Of a stretch of DNA of 64,000 nucleotides, positions 1 through 10,293 are shown one piece after another (position 1 is the stretch's first letter; the number at the start of each line of letters is the position of its first letter). Location: NCBI RefSeq assembly GCF_007725405.1, contig NZ_CP042163.1, positions 4,186,609-4,250,608 of the forward strand, given 5' to 3'. A program made the translations under genes and the position numbers. This DNA is from Shouchella miscanthi (GTDB lineage Bacteria; Bacillota; Bacilli; Bacillales; Bacillaceae_D). The notes below the pieces were generated by a model. It did not search any database, had not been told where the DNA came from, and saw nothing but the letters and a program-made list of their open reading frames with translations.

Positions 1-1748
<1,748 letters not shown>

Positions 1749-2080
1749 CTAATTACCTCCAATTTGTTTTTTGTTTCATATCTACCTTCACATCTGCATA
1801 AAATGAGCATGTCCCCTTAATCACTTCCCCTACTCTACGCAGAAACGATTTCTGAATCCATCGAAAAACGTCGACCCTTTATTGGGAAATAAAAAAAGAA
1901 CATGCATCAGAAATAATAACATTAGTGCTTACGATCAAGCAGGATGTGCTACGCTCTCTTACGCTACGACAACAAGCTACAAGAAATGGTTACAAAACAC
2001 TTATTCTTTCACCAAAGAAGATTGGGAAACAAAAGCTTACTCATTTTATATGTTTTAGAAATTTGTCAAATGTGCTTTAA
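1749..2080. other. Gene-free spacer upstream of the glucanase
   Basis: No convincing gene. It holds the glucanase ribosome site and a 15-base inverted repeat at 1840-1854 (CAGAAA-CGA-TTTCTG) whose AACG-type core resembles LacI/CcpA-family operators. A plus-strand open stretch of about 60 codons ends with TAG near 2059 but has no start codon with a ribosome site. Confidence 0.5.
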
Positions 2081-2084
2081 ATAC

Positions 2085-2113
2085 AAAAAAAACTACTCAT
2101 TCGTTGAGTAGTT
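2085..2113 (-). terminator. Rho-independent terminator of the cytochrome c gene
   Basis: Stem AACTACTCA / TTGAGTAGTT around a TTCG-type loop, followed on the minus strand by eight T (the A-run at 2085-2092). It lies just beyond the cytochrome stop codon. Confidence 0.85.
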
Positions 2114-2126
2114 TCTTTAATAAAAA

Positions 2127-2471
2127 TTATTGATCAGCTAACCACATGGACAAATTATCCACTTCATCTTCCTCTAATTGGGATTGAGCCGGCATGCTTC
2201 CTCGCCCATTTACAATGATCTCTCTAATCTCGTTAGAAGATAAGTTGTTGTTAGCAAGAGCAGGACCCGTTCCACCTTCATTTAAACCAGCATGGCATTG
2301 AATACAGCTTTGTTGATACGTCTGTTCAGCTAACGCCTCATCGTACTCTCCAACTTCACTCGTTCCATCATCGGTTCCGTTTTCCGGTTCTGGTGCTTCC
2401 GCTTCATCACCATTTCCACCACACGCCGTTAAAAATAACGTTAGTCCAGCTAATACCATCCATTTTTTCAT
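2127..2471 (-). CDS. cccB: Membrane-anchored cytochrome c lipoprotein (c-551 type)
   Basis: Small electron carrier tethered to the outer face of the membrane by a lipid. The protein is 114 residues: a signal peptide with lipobox LTAC (Cys17), an acidic low-complexity linker (about residues 19-45), then one class I cytochrome c domain with heme-binding CIQCH and an axial Met in GSMPA. Two ATGs are possible; the first sits 1-2 bases from the GGAG and is unlikely, whereas the second (2471) is 7 bases away, so I chose it. Size and architecture match CccB of Bacillus subtilis, which feeds terminal oxidases. The gene is monocistronic with its own terminator. Confidence 0.88.
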   Translation of the reverse strand: MKKWMVLAGLTLFLTACGGNGDEAEAPEPENGTDDGTSEVGEYDEALAEQTYQQSCIQCHAGLNEGGTGPALANNNLSSNEIREIIVNGRGSMPAQSQLEEDEVDNLSMWLADQ

Positions 2472-2595
2472 AAACATTCTCCTTTTATGGTTACGGTTTC
2501 ACCTTTTTAAAAACATGCTTATAAAATATAAGCTAGTACCATTATTGTTAACCGATTTATGGAGAAACTAACCTTCTTTTTTAGAGTTTGATGGT

Positions 2596-2754
2596 TTATT
2601 TTTCTTTCTCGACCATGAAGCGAAGATAAGCATCCTCAACTTCTGCATACCTTAATTCGTACAAATGGGTATCTTTATATTTATAAATACCTGCCTTCAG
2701 CAGTTTATCAATCATTTTTTCTTGTCTTTTCTTAATAAGCTCTTCTTCTGTCAT
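2596..2754 (-). CDS. Fur-regulated basic protein (Fbp) family small protein
   Basis: A 52-residue ORF, MTEEELIKKR... with the stretch MIDKLLKAGIYKYKDTHLYE and then LRYAEVEDAY, which matches the Fbp family pattern (small proteins of the iron-sparing response in Bacillus, possible sRNA partners). The start ATG has an AGGTG ribosome site 8 bases upstream. I did not find an unmistakable Fur box in the 150 bases upstream, so iron regulation is inferred from the family only. It stands alone between the cytochrome and a lipoprotein gene, all on the minus strand. Confidence 0.7.
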   Translation of the reverse strand: MTEEELIKKRQEKMIDKLLKAGIYKYKDTHLYELRYAEVEDAYLRFMVEKEK

Positions 2755-2911
2755 TCATGCATCACCTGTTCTAAACAATTCTATCTCCATCATACCATAT
2801 CTCTGTTTAAATTAAATTAATTTTACCCGATTAGTAGGATTAATAGATAAATAAAGTGACGTCATTTCCATCACTTATCCTCAATCTATGTAGATAAAAA
2901 TATAAAAAGCA

Positions 2912-3487
2912 TTATTTAGCATTGTCAGCCTCTTCGCCTACAACTGTAGAGTTTGATTCCTCAGGATCAACGTTATTAAAACCATTTATATCAATAAATT
3001 GCGCAATACTATTTTTATCTTTATCCGCAACAAGTAGGTTAAATTCGGAAATATTAATAAAAATAGCATCTATTTCTTCTTTTGATAGTTTCTTCTCTAC
3101 AACAAATTGAGTTTGGAATGTTGTATGATAATTTTCGGGAGTTTCTGCAGGAACAAATTCACTCTTTGAACCATTCAATAGCTCATGCAAATCATTAGGG
3201 TATTCTAAAGAAAAGTACAGTTCTTGGTAACCATTAGTCAATAGATCGTATAGATCTGTATCTATTTCGTAGCCCATATTAAAAAATAGTTCCACTTCTT
3301 CATCAACATAGTCTACGTTAAATGAAGTAATGTTAAATTTTGGAGGTACTATTTTATTTTCTAAAGAAATTGTTGGTTGTGTAGTTTCAGAATTTGTATC
3401 GTGATCTCCTTCGACTACACCTTCATTATTATGACAACTGATTAACAGAAATACAGTAACAAGTAATGGAATTGTCTTTAAAAGCAT
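2912..3487 (-). CDS. Predicted lipoprotein of unknown function
   Basis: 191 residues from the ATG at 3487, which is preceded by GGAGG at 8 bases; an in-frame ATG five codons earlier overlaps that ribosome site and was rejected. The N-terminus MLLKTIPLLVTVFLLISC is a lipoprotein signal peptide with the lipid-modified Cys at residue 18. The mature part is acidic, begins with an Asp/Glu/Asn/Thr-rich linker, and shows no motif I recognise; it reads like a small beta-rich extracellular domain. No operon partner. Function unknown. Confidence 0.75.
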   Translation of the reverse strand: MLLKTIPLLVTVFLLISCHNNEGVVEGDHDTNSETTQPTISLENKIVPPKFNITSFNVDYVDEEVELFFNMGYEIDTDLYDLLTNGYQELYFSLEYPNDLHELLNGSKSEFVPAETPENYHTTFQTQFVVEKKLSKEEIDAIFINISEFNLLVADKDKNSIAQFIDINGFNNVDPEESNSTVVGEEADNAK

Positions 3488-3544
3488 GTGCACACCCTCC
3501 ATACATTTAAGTTACATTTACTGTTTAACTTTATCACTCCAGGT

Positions 3545-3576
3545 GAAAAAACGTAAAGAATCTAACGTTCTTTACC
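3545..3576 (-). terminator. Terminator downstream of the 97-residue hypothetical
   Basis: Stem GTAAAGAA / TTCTTTAC (3553-3560 and 3568-3575), followed on the minus strand by a T-rich run (complement of the A-run at 3546-3551). Confidence 0.75.
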
Positions 3577-3620
3577 CTCGTAGATTAATCCCCTCACGTG
3601 TCATCAACTTGTATAAATCG

Positions 3621-3914
3621 TCAACCTCTATAGAGAGGGACAACCTTTGTATACGTTTGAAAATTGGCTTTTTCATCTTCGTCTTTAAAAAAAGTAAGAA
3701 TCTCTAAATACGTTACCCTCGACAGTTTCTCTTCTAGAAGACTTGTCATTGCCTTATCATTTACTGCTGACAGTAACATCATATTTCCATAAAACCATTC
3801 AAATGCTTTTGAGCGGAATCCCTTCTTTTCATTCCATTCGATATACTGGCAAGCACTTTCACTAAACCTGTATTTTTGCTCTATTAATTGCTGGACGACT
3901 TCTGATTGTTCCAC
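3621..3914 (-). CDS. Hypothetical cytosolic protein, 97 residues
   Basis: No signal peptide or membrane segment. The sequence is mostly helical, starting MEQSEVVQQLIEQKYRFSES and containing an aromatic-rich centre (AFEWFYGNMMLLSAVNDKAM). I do not recognise the family. It has its own terminator downstream (3545-3576) and a clear spacer before Ku, so it is probably a single-gene transcription unit. Coding nature is supported by its uninterrupted frame on the same strand as its neighbours and by codon use; function unknown. Confidence 0.65.
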   Translation of the reverse strand: MEQSEVVQQLIEQKYRFSESACQYIEWNEKKGFRSKAFEWFYGNMMLLSAVNDKAMTSLLEEKLSRVTYLEILTFFKDEDEKANFQTYTKVVPLYRG

Positions 3915-4019
3915 GAAAAACGTACCCCTTTGTTCTTGCTAGTATCCTTAGTATAAAGGAGCAGACACTTCTAAGGAAATGGGGATTATAGGGAATCAAG
4001 GGTACGGTTTTACTTTCTT

Positions 4020-4067
4020 TCAATGAAGAAAACAATAAGAAACTCGCTTTGACTTTAAGCGAATTTC
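4020..4067 (-). terminator. Terminator downstream of ku
   Basis: Eleven-base stem with one G-T wobble (4039-4049 with 4057-4067, core TCGCTT/AAGCGA), followed on the minus strand by a T-rich tract. Confidence 0.7.
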
Positions 4068-4089
4068 TATCGTTACAGTACAGCTTAGC

Positions 4090-4917
4090 CTATGCATTCT
4101 TCTTTGTTTTTGCTGTTTTTTTCTTTGCAGGGGCTTTCTTCTTTTTTGTTTTATCAATGGATGCTTGAAGAGCAGACATAATATCGGTTACATTTGAAGT
4201 GTCTTTCGCTTTTTCGGTTGTTGTAACAACTTCCTCACCAGACTTTTTCTTTTCAATTAAGTCCATAAGGGCGTGCCGATACTCATCTTGATAGTTATCA
4301 GGATCAAACGATACTGTAAGTTGATCAATGAGCATTAAAGCTGCATCCAATTCTTTTTTTACGATCTTTTGCTCTTGAGGTACATTTGGAACATCTTCCA
4401 TTTTCCTTACTTCATCAGGAAAATGGATGGTTTCCATCATCAACCCATTTTCATATACGCGCACAATAGCAAGCTGTTCTTTTGAACGAATGATTATTTT
4501 GGCAACTCCAATCTTACCCGACTGAACCAGCCCTTCACGTAATAACCCATAGGCTTTGTTTCCACCGGAATCAGGTGCTAAGAAATAGCTTTTTTCAAAA
4601 TAAATCGGATCAATCTCTTCTAATTTAACGAAATCAATAATTTCTACCGCTTTGTCCTCTTGTTCTTTCTTGAGCTGTTCTAAATCCTCTGCATCAAGGA
4701 CAACAAACTTATTTTTTGCATACTCATATGCCTTCACAATATCTTCGTTCTTCACTTCTTCATCGCAATCGGGACAAACTTTTTTATAGTTTATCGGGAT
4801 ATGACATTTTTTATGAAGTTGTCTTAATTTAATGTCTTTGTTTTCCGTAGCGGTATGGAGCTTAACAGGAATCGTAACGAGGCCAAAACTAATGCTCCCT
4901 TTCCAAACTGTGTGCAT
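4090..4917 (-). CDS. ku: Ku, DNA double-strand break end-binding protein
   Basis: Bacterial Ku homodimer binds broken DNA ends and recruits LigD for non-homologous end joining. The 275-residue protein starts MHTVWKGSISFGLVTIPVKL, the standard Ku opening, and includes the bacterial Ku core followed by a Lys-rich C-terminal tail (residues about 255-275) of the kind that promotes end threading and ligase contact. A pair of CxxC-like cysteines (near KVCPDCDEE) is seen in the first quarter, as in many Ku proteins. It is divergent from ligD with only 86 bases between the start codons, so the two probably share a control region; in B. subtilis the pair (ykoV/ykoU) is made in the forespore. Confidence 0.95.
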   Translation of the reverse strand: MHTVWKGSISFGLVTIPVKLHTATENKDIKLRQLHKKCHIPINYKKVCPDCDEEVKNEDIVKAYEYAKNKFVVLDAEDLEQLKKEQEDKAVEIIDFVKLEEIDPIYFEKSYFLAPDSGGNKAYGLLREGLVQSGKIGVAKIIIRSKEQLAIVRVYENGLMMETIHFPDEVRKMEDVPNVPQEQKIVKKELDAALMLIDQLTVSFDPDNYQDEYRHALMDLIEKKKSGEEVVTTTEKAKDTSNVTDIMSALQASIDKTKKKKAPAKKKTAKTKKNA

Positions 4918-5003
4918 GCAGTCACATCCTTTTTATCCTTAATATGCAGGAAAAGCTAATAATTTATGTGTCGAGGGAAAAACTAACTCGTGAGGTGAGA
5001 TGA

Positions 5004-6815
5004 TTGAAACCAATGTTAGCTACAAATGCATCTACTATTCCTAAAGGAGACCAATGGTCATATGAGGTAAAATACGATGGATTTCGTTGCTTGCTTCATT
5101 GGGACGAGGACGGACCAGCATTATACAGTCGGAATAAAAAAGAATTATCGAAAGCATTTCCAGAAATTATTCATGCATGCTTACAGATTGAAGAGAAAGT
5201 AAAAAAGCATCTTCCACTTATTTTAGATGCAGAGATTGTATCATTAGTGAACCCTTATCAAAGTAGCTTCTCTATTGTGCATCGACGCGCAAAACTTCGT
5301 ACCAAAGAACAAGTTACGATCTATTCCCAACGCTTGCCTGTTTCCCTTATGATTTTTGATCTATTAATGGAAAAAGGCATTCCTTTAACAGACCTTCCGT
5401 TAAAGGATCGGAAACGAAAGTTGAATGTACTTCAAAGCCAGACACCAACGTTAGCCATTATTCAACCCTATAAAAACCCTAAAGAGATAGAGACGATTGT
5501 GAAGAAATACAATGGAGAAGGCATTATAGCGAAAAAAAACACAAGCACTTATGTGCCTAAACGATCCTCCCAGTGGGTCAAGATAAAGAACTATCGCTAT
5601 GTTCATGTCATTTTAACAGAGTACGATAAACAAAATGGTTATTTTCAAGGCGGGGTGTATCAAGAAAATACATACGTTCCTATTGTTCAGTTTTCCCATG
5701 GTTTAAAGACTGAAGACCGAAAAGCGTTAGCCACTCTTTTTGAAAAAAACGGGGAACGTGTCGGCAAAGAACGGTGGTCTTTACCTCCTTCTATTTGCGT
5801 GAAAATTGGTTGCATTAGTTTTGATGGCGATCAACTTAGAGAACCGTTTTTTCAATCGTTTTTACTAGAAGAAAAGGTGGAGGATTGCACGTGGCAAAAC
5901 CTTCTTTCTCAGCTACAGCCTTTGCCTGCCAACGTGGTGATTACGAGTGAGAATAAACCGATTTGGCCAGCTATACAATATACAAAAATGGATTATTTGC
6001 AGTACTTACATGCGGTTGCATCAACTATGCTCCCTTTTTTAACAAATCGGCTACTTACAACTATTCGTTATCCTCACGGTGCCGAAAGCGAAGCCTTTTA
6101 TCAAAAAAATTGCCCAGATTATGCACCCGAATTTATCCTTACACATAACCGTGACGGCATAAACTATATTGTGTGTAACTCCCTCGAGTCGCTACTGTGG
6201 TTAGGGAATCAGCTCGCGCTAGAATATCATCTTCCTTTTCAGAAGAACGATCAGTCATGTCCTTCAGAAATTGTGTTCGACTTGGATCCGCCTAGTGTGG
6301 AACAATTTTCTCTTGCTGTAAAAGCAGCTCTAGCGTTAAAGGAAGTAATTTCATCCTTTGGCTTAATGGTTTACATCAAAACGTCGGGAAATAAAGGCTT
6401 GCAGCTATACCTGCCTTTACCAGAAGAAACCTTTACTTATCAAGAGACAAGGGTTTTCTGTCAGTTTATTAGTAGGTATGTGGTAGAACAGCATCCAGAA
6501 CATTTTACACTTGAACGCTTGAAAAAAAATCGAGCAGGACGATTATACGTTGATTATTTGCAGCATGACGAAGGAAAAACCATCATTGCGCCTTATTCGC
6601 CTCGTGGACATAGCCGTGGTTTAGTTGCCACTCCTCTATATTGGGAAGAGGTAACAAATCAATTGAACCCCTCCCTTTTTACACTGACACATGTTGTAAG
6701 CCGTTTAAAATTAGAGGGAGACCCTTTTCGAACGTTTCGAGAAAATGTACATGAGCAAGGAAAGCGATTTTCAGATGTTCTTCTACATCTACAATCACTC
6801 CTTTCTAAAACGTAA
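5004..6815 (+). CDS. ligD: LigD, ATP-dependent DNA ligase fused to NHEJ polymerase domain
   Basis: Multifunctional end-joining enzyme. Residues 1 to about 300 form the ligase: motif KYDGFR with adenylated Lys near residue 24, GEGIIAKK and WVKIK later. Residues from about 325 are the archaeo-eukaryotic primase-like polymerase domain (IVFDLDPP, KTSGNKGLQLY). This Lig-Pol order and about 600 residues match Bacillus YkoU; the phosphoesterase domain of mycobacterial LigD is absent. The start is TTG at 5004, six bases after GAGGTGA; the first ATG, three codons in, is too far from that site. Divergent neighbour is ku. Confidence 0.95.
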   Translation: MKPMLATNASTIPKGDQWSYEVKYDGFRCLLHWDEDGPALYSRNKKELSKAFPEIIHACLQIEEKVKKHLPLILDAEIVSLVNPYQSSFSIVHRRAKLRTKEQVTIYSQRLPVSLMIFDLLMEKGIPLTDLPLKDRKRKLNVLQSQTPTLAIIQPYKNPKEIETIVKKYNGEGIIAKKNTSTYVPKRSSQWVKIKNYRYVHVILTEYDKQNGYFQGGVYQENTYVPIVQFSHGLKTEDRKALATLFEKNGERVGKERWSLPPSICVKIGCISFDGDQLREPFFQSFLLEEKVEDCTWQNLLSQLQPLPANVVITSENKPIWPAIQYTKMDYLQYLHAVASTMLPFLTNRLLTTIRYPHGAESEAFYQKNCPDYAPEFILTHNRDGINYIVCNSLESLLWLGNQLALEYHLPFQKNDQSCPSEIVFDLDPPSVEQFSLAVKAALALKEVISSFGLMVYIKTSGNKGLQLYLPLPEETFTYQETRVFCQFISRYVVEQHPEHFTLERLKKNRAGRLYVDYLQHDEGKTIIAPYSPRGHSRGLVATPLYWEEVTNQLNPSLFTLTHVVSRLKLEGDPFRTFRENVHEQGKRFSDVLLHLQSLLSKT

Positions 6816-6823
6816 ACCTCTAT

Positions 6824-6854
6824 AAAAAAGGAAGCCCATTTAACAACGGCTTCC
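6824..6854 (-). terminator. Terminator between ligD and the 33-codon ORF
   Basis: GGAAGCC / GGCTTCC stem. The T-run is much better on the minus strand (six A at 6824-6829), so it mainly ends the small minus-strand gene, though it may also serve ligD. Confidence 0.75.
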
Positions 6855-6864
6855 TTGCTTCTAC

Positions 6865-6966
6865 TTATTCTTTTGTTGATCCTTTTTTATTGCCTTTTGC
6901 ATACTTTCCTTGTCTACCGTATTCCTTGTTCTCTTCTTTTGTTCGTTCATCTCCTCGCTTACCCAT
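6865..6966 (-). CDS. Small basic protein, 33 residues
   Basis: ATG at 6966 follows a perfect AAGGAGG with 8-base spacing and opens a frame of 33 codons (MGKRGDERTK..., ending GNKKGSTKE). The product is very hydrophilic, rich in Lys, Glu, Gly and lacks hydrophobic residues, like some small spore or nucleic-acid-associated proteins, but I do not recognise it. A terminator follows directly. An overlapping 29-codon frame lacks a properly spaced ribosome site and was not chosen. Confidence 0.55.
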   Translation of the reverse strand: MGKRGDERTKEENKEYGRQGKYAKGNKKGSTKE

Positions 6967-7119
6967 AACGATCGCCTCCTTAGTGATTTACATACTGAGT
7001 ACCCGTCAGCGATTGAGCTAAACATCCTATTTGAACGTTTTTCACAAAGCATAATTGGGCTAGCGCAGTATTTGGATTGCTTAGTTAGGAATGATTACGA
7101 TTTACATTATAAAAAAATT

Positions 7120-7389
7120 TTACCAACTTGCTTTTTTCACACCAGGAATTTGACCTTTATGCGCTAGTTCGCGGAAAGCAATACGTGATAATTCAAAATC
7201 CCGGAGTACACCTCTTGGTCTTCCAGTCACGCGACAGCGTCTCGTTAACCGTGCTGGAGAAGAATCTCTTGGTAGTTTTGCAAGAGCAATGTAGTCTCCT
7301 TTTTCCTTTAATTCTTTTCTTTTCTGAGCGTATTGTTCAACCAATGCTTGACGTTTCATTTCCTTTGCAACTTTTGATTTCTTAGCCAT
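7120..7389 (-). CDS. rpsN: 30S ribosomal protein S14, zinc-independent (C-minus) paralogue
   Basis: 89-residue S14 of the long form that lacks the CxxC zinc ribbon of the standard Bacillus S14; conserved segments [14 protein letters not shown] and [20 protein letters not shown] are present. Such alternative S14 proteins (RpsN2/YhzA) replace the zinc-containing one when zinc is short. Regulation is visible: a perfect Zur operator at 7415-7429 lies 26 bases upstream of the start codon, just after the -10 box. Ribosome site AAAGAGGTG precedes the ATG. Confidence 0.93.
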   Translation of the reverse strand: MAKKSKVAKEMKRQALVEQYAQKRKELKEKGDYIALAKLPRDSSPARLTRRCRVTGRPRGVLRDFELSRIAFRELAHKGQIPGVKKASW

Positions 7390-7414
7390 TTCTTTTACAC
7401 CTCTTTCTTATAAA

Positions 7415-7429
7415 TCGTAATGATTACGA
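7415..7429 (-). promoter_or_regulatory. Zur box controlling the S14 paralogue
   Basis: Perfect 7-1-7 inverted repeat TCGTAAT-N-ATTACGA, the Bacillus Zur consensus. It overlaps the expected transcription start downstream of the -10 element, so zinc-bound Zur should block transcription. Confidence 0.92.
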
Positions 7430-7458
7430 ATTATAGCAGTGTTTTTCTTTTTTGACAA
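7430..7458 (-). promoter_or_regulatory. SigA promoter of the S14 paralogue
   Basis: Minus-strand -35 TTGTCA (7458-7453) and -10 TATAAT (7435-7430) with 17-base spacing. Confidence 0.8.
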
Positions 7459-7466
7459 CCCTAAAG

Positions 7467-7488
7467 AGCCAGATACAATGACCTGGCT
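7467..7488 (-). terminator. Possible terminator after the TetR gene
   Basis: AGCCAG / CTGGCT hairpin just beyond the tetR stop; the following minus-strand run is only moderately T-rich. Confidence 0.45.
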
Positions 7489-7496
7489 TATCGTAC

Positions 7497-8078
7497 TTAT
7501 TTTTTTCGAAACCCTGACAAACCAAAGTTAATAAATTGATGAATCAGTCGCGCCATCTCTTGAGGCGATTCTTTCTTCCCATTCACTAGCCAACTTTCAA
7601 TTGTATCGACTCCTCCGCTTACAACCAAAAGCGGTATGTATTCGGATAGATCATCACCTAATTGATGTTCTTCCATCCATTTTTTCATAATAAACTCTTG
7701 AATAATTCCTATCACTCGTTTTTTAAAGGACGTATCGCCGTTATCACTTAAAAGAATTTGGCATTGCTCACTCCGCTCTGCAACATATTCTAATATTTTG
7801 GTCGACATTTGCAAGACTTCATCCTGTTTTTTATAGTTATATTGATTGAGCGTGGCATACATATCATCAAAAAGCTCTTTTCCAATTTTATCGAGTAGAT
7901 CATGGGCGTCAATATAGTGGCTATAAAATGTTGAACGGTTAATATTAGCCATTTCACATAATTCTTTTACGGTTACAGATGAAATCGGCTTCTCCTTAAG
8001 CAACTTCATTAAAGCCTCTTTTAATACCATTCTCGTAAACTGTTTTCTGCGGTCAATTTTTTCTGACAACGTATTCAC
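7497..8078 (-). CDS. TetR-family transcriptional regulator
   Basis: 193-residue repressor. The N-terminal helix-turn-helix is typical: VTVKELCEMANINRSTFYSH around residues 35-55. The C-terminal part is helical and includes the YSHY/DLLDKI transition seen in Bacillus regulators of this type. It is divergent from an MMPL exporter gene 148 bases away, and inverted repeats in that spacer (8150-8165 and a looser one near 8117-8134) are likely its operators. Ligand unknown; expected job is to control the exporter pair. Confidence 0.9.
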   Translation of the reverse strand: MNTLSEKIDRRKQFTRMVLKEALMKLLKEKPISSVTVKELCEMANINRSTFYSHYIDAHDLLDKIGKELFDDMYATLNQYNYKKQDEVLQMSTKILEYVAERSEQCQILLSDNGDTSFKKRVIGIIQEFIMKKWMEEHQLGDDLSEYIPLLVVSGGVDTIESWLVNGKKESPQEMARLIHQFINFGLSGFRKK

Positions 8079-8149
8079 AACCTTTTCACAAATTTATCCG
8101 ACATTTTCTATTGATCTGTTGTTCTGCTAACACATTTTATCCAACTGTT

Positions 8150-8165
8150 TGTTGTATAGACAACA
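8150..8165. promoter_or_regulatory. Inverted repeat, probable TetR operator
   Basis: TGTTGT-ATAG-ACAACA overlaps the -35 box of the exporter promoter, an ideal position for repression by the divergent TetR protein. Confidence 0.6.
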
Positions 8166-8180
8166 CCGTGTAGATATAAT
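8152..8180 (+). promoter_or_regulatory. SigA promoter of the MMPL operon
   Basis: -35 TTGTAT and -10 TATAAT with 17-base spacing, 46 bases ahead of the exporter start codon. Confidence 0.7.
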
Positions 8181-8226
8181 GTTAAAAGAATTTACGATAT
8201 TGTCAACATAGGGTGGGGGAAATGGA

Positions 8227-10293
8227 TTGCTTGTTGAAAGAATTATAAAACATAAGAAATCTGTTGTGATGGTTTTTGCTGCGTTAACACTGTTAGCAAT
8301 CATTGGACAATTTTTTGTTTCAACCAATTACAATATGGTTGATTATCTACCTGATGATGCTCCCTCTACGAATGCGCTAGAGGTAATGGAAAATGAATTT
8401 ACAGCATCTATTCCAAACACGAATGTACTAGTAAAAGACGTCAGTATACAGGAAGCACTGTCGTATAAACATGAGTTAGAAAAAATGAATGGAGTCGAGG
8501 AAGTTCTTTGGCTTGATGACCTTGTTGATTTACAAATTCCACTTGAGATGGTTGACAGGACGACGCTTGAATCGTATTACAAAGACGGTAATGCCTTGTT
8601 TTCTTTAACCATTACAACCGGAGAAGAAGTGGAAGCAACAGATGCTATCTACGAACTTATTGGTGAGGATAACGCGATTTCTGGTGAGGCTGTCAATAAT
8701 GCCACGTCTCAAAACATGGCGGTATCAGAAACCATCTATGCAGCTGCATTACTTGTCCCGGTTATTATCATTATTTTAGTTCTGTCGACTAATTCTTGGG
8801 CAGAACCCCTCTTTTTTCTTACTGCCATCGGAGTTTCTGTTTTAATTAACCTAGGTTCCAACATCTTTCTTGGTGAAGTGTCGTTTGTTACACAATCTGT
8901 TGCACCGATTTTGCAGCTTGCCGTTTCCCTTGATTATGCCATCTTTTTGCTACATAGCTTTAATGATGAATTAGCCAAAGGGAAGAAGCCTGAACAAGCA
9001 ATGGCCGCTGCTATGAGAAATTCATTTCCTGTTATTTTCGTAAGTGCGGTTACGACGTTCTTTGGCTTTATGGCTCTAATGTTCATGAACTTTGAGATTG
9101 GCGCAGACTTGGGCTTAAACTTAGTTAAAGGAATTGTCTTTAGCTTCATCTCTGTTGTTGTCTTCCTACCTGCTCTTACGTTGTTTTTATACAAATGGAT
9201 TGAAAAGACGCGCCACAAATCTCTTGTGCCTAGTTTTAAAGGGGTTGGAGCGAAATTACTGAAATTACGTTATCCAGCGCTTATCCTTGTCTTTTTGTTA
9301 ATTGTTCCAAGCTTTATTGCTCAAGGGAGTACCTCTTTTATTTATGGGCTAGGTGATTTACCTGACACAACTCGTGCAGGTGCAGATGCAGCATTGATTG
9401 AAGAGACATTTGGTGAATCAACACCACTTGTTGTTCTTGTGCCTAATGATGATATTGCAAAAGAAGCAGAATTGGTAAGTCAGCTTGAAGAGCTCGCTTA
9501 TGTTGATTCTGTCATGTCTTATACGAACGTTGTCGGTACAGGGATCCCTGCTGAATTTCTGGATGATTCGATTATCAGTGAATTTCAATCAGAACAGTTC
9601 AGTCGAATTATGGTTTTTACAGATGCAGGCGTTGAGGGCGATATTCCGTTTAGCTTAGTTGAAGACGTACGTGCATTAAGTGAATCGTATTACGGAGATA
9701 CTGCCTACACCCTTGGGGAAAGCGTGACACTTTATGATATGAAAGAGACTGTCACCGTTGATAATCAAGTTGTTAATACCATAACGGTGGTAACGATCGC
9801 CCTTGTGTTAATGATCACATTTAGGTCGATCTCCATTCCTATTATTCTGCTTGTTACGATCCAATCAGCTGTATGGATTAATTTAGCGATTCCCTATATG
9901 ACAAATGATTCGCTCGTATTTGTTGGCTATTTAGTTGTTAGTACGGTGCAATTAGCCGCAACCATTGATTACGGTATTCTCCTTATGGAAACGTACAAAC
10001 ACCATCGTCAAAAAATGCCAGCATACCCTGCAATGAAAAAAGCCCTTGATGAGAAACTATTTTCCATCATTATCTCAGCAGCGATTCTTTCAAGTGTTGG
10101 TCTTATTCTATGGATTACATCTACGAATCCAACGGTTTCTTCTATTGGATTATTGTTAGGTCGAGGTGCCATTTTAGCCTTTATCCTTGTTGTTGTCCTG
10201 TTACCGGCACTATTGCTTGTTGGTGATAAACTCGTGAAAAAGACGACGTATCGATCAAATTTCTATGAACAAGAGGAGGAGACGGAACGATGA
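8227..10293 (+). CDS. MMPL/RND-family membrane exporter
   Basis: 688-residue transporter with two repeats of the RND plan: one N-terminal helix, an extracellular loop of about 130 residues, a bundle of helices, then the same again. The conserved helix-4 segments LAVSLDYAIFLLHSF and LAATIDYGILLMETY carry the Asp-Tyr pair used for proton coupling. Start is TTG at 8227, seven bases after a GTGGGGG ribosome site; an ATG five bases earlier is out of frame. It overlaps the next gene by four bases. Homologues (MMPL, YdgH-like) export lipids or amphiphiles; the substrate here is unknown. Confidence 0.9.
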   Translation: MLVERIIKHKKSVVMVFAALTLLAIIGQFFVSTNYNMVDYLPDDAPSTNALEVMENEFTASIPNTNVLVKDVSIQEALSYKHELEKMNGVEEVLWLDDLVDLQIPLEMVDRTTLESYYKDGNALFSLTITTGEEVEATDAIYELIGEDNAISGEAVNNATSQNMAVSETIYAAALLVPVIIIILVLSTNSWAEPLFFLTAIGVSVLINLGSNIFLGEVSFVTQSVAPILQLAVSLDYAIFLLHSFNDELAKGKKPEQAMAAAMRNSFPVIFVSAVTTFFGFMALMFMNFEIGADLGLNLVKGIVFSFISVVVFLPALTLFLYKWIEKTRHKSLVPSFKGVGAKLLKLRYPALILVFLLIVPSFIAQGSTSFIYGLGDLPDTTRAGADAALIEETFGESTPLVVLVPNDDIAKEAELVSQLEELAYVDSVMSYTNVVGTGIPAEFLDDSIISEFQSEQFSRIMVFTDAGVEGDIPFSLVEDVRALSESYYGDTAYTLGESVTLYDMKETVTVDNQVVNTITVVTIALVLMITFRSISIPIILLVTIQSAVWINLAIPYMTNDSLVFVGYLVVSTVQLAATIDYGILLMETYKHHRQKMPAYPAMKKALDEKLFSIIISAAILSSVGLILWITSTNPTVSSIGLLLGRGAILAFILVVVLLPALLLVGDKLVKKTTYRSNFYEQEEETER

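Noticed and set aside
1800..2059. Plus-strand open stretch ending TAG that reads like ...YKKWLQNTYSFTKEDWETK...
   Set aside because: No start codon with ribosome site and no recognisable family; most likely chance or very old debris.
4918..5003. SigG promoters between ku and ligD
   Set aside because: Expected from B. subtilis, but I could not find convincing matches on either strand.
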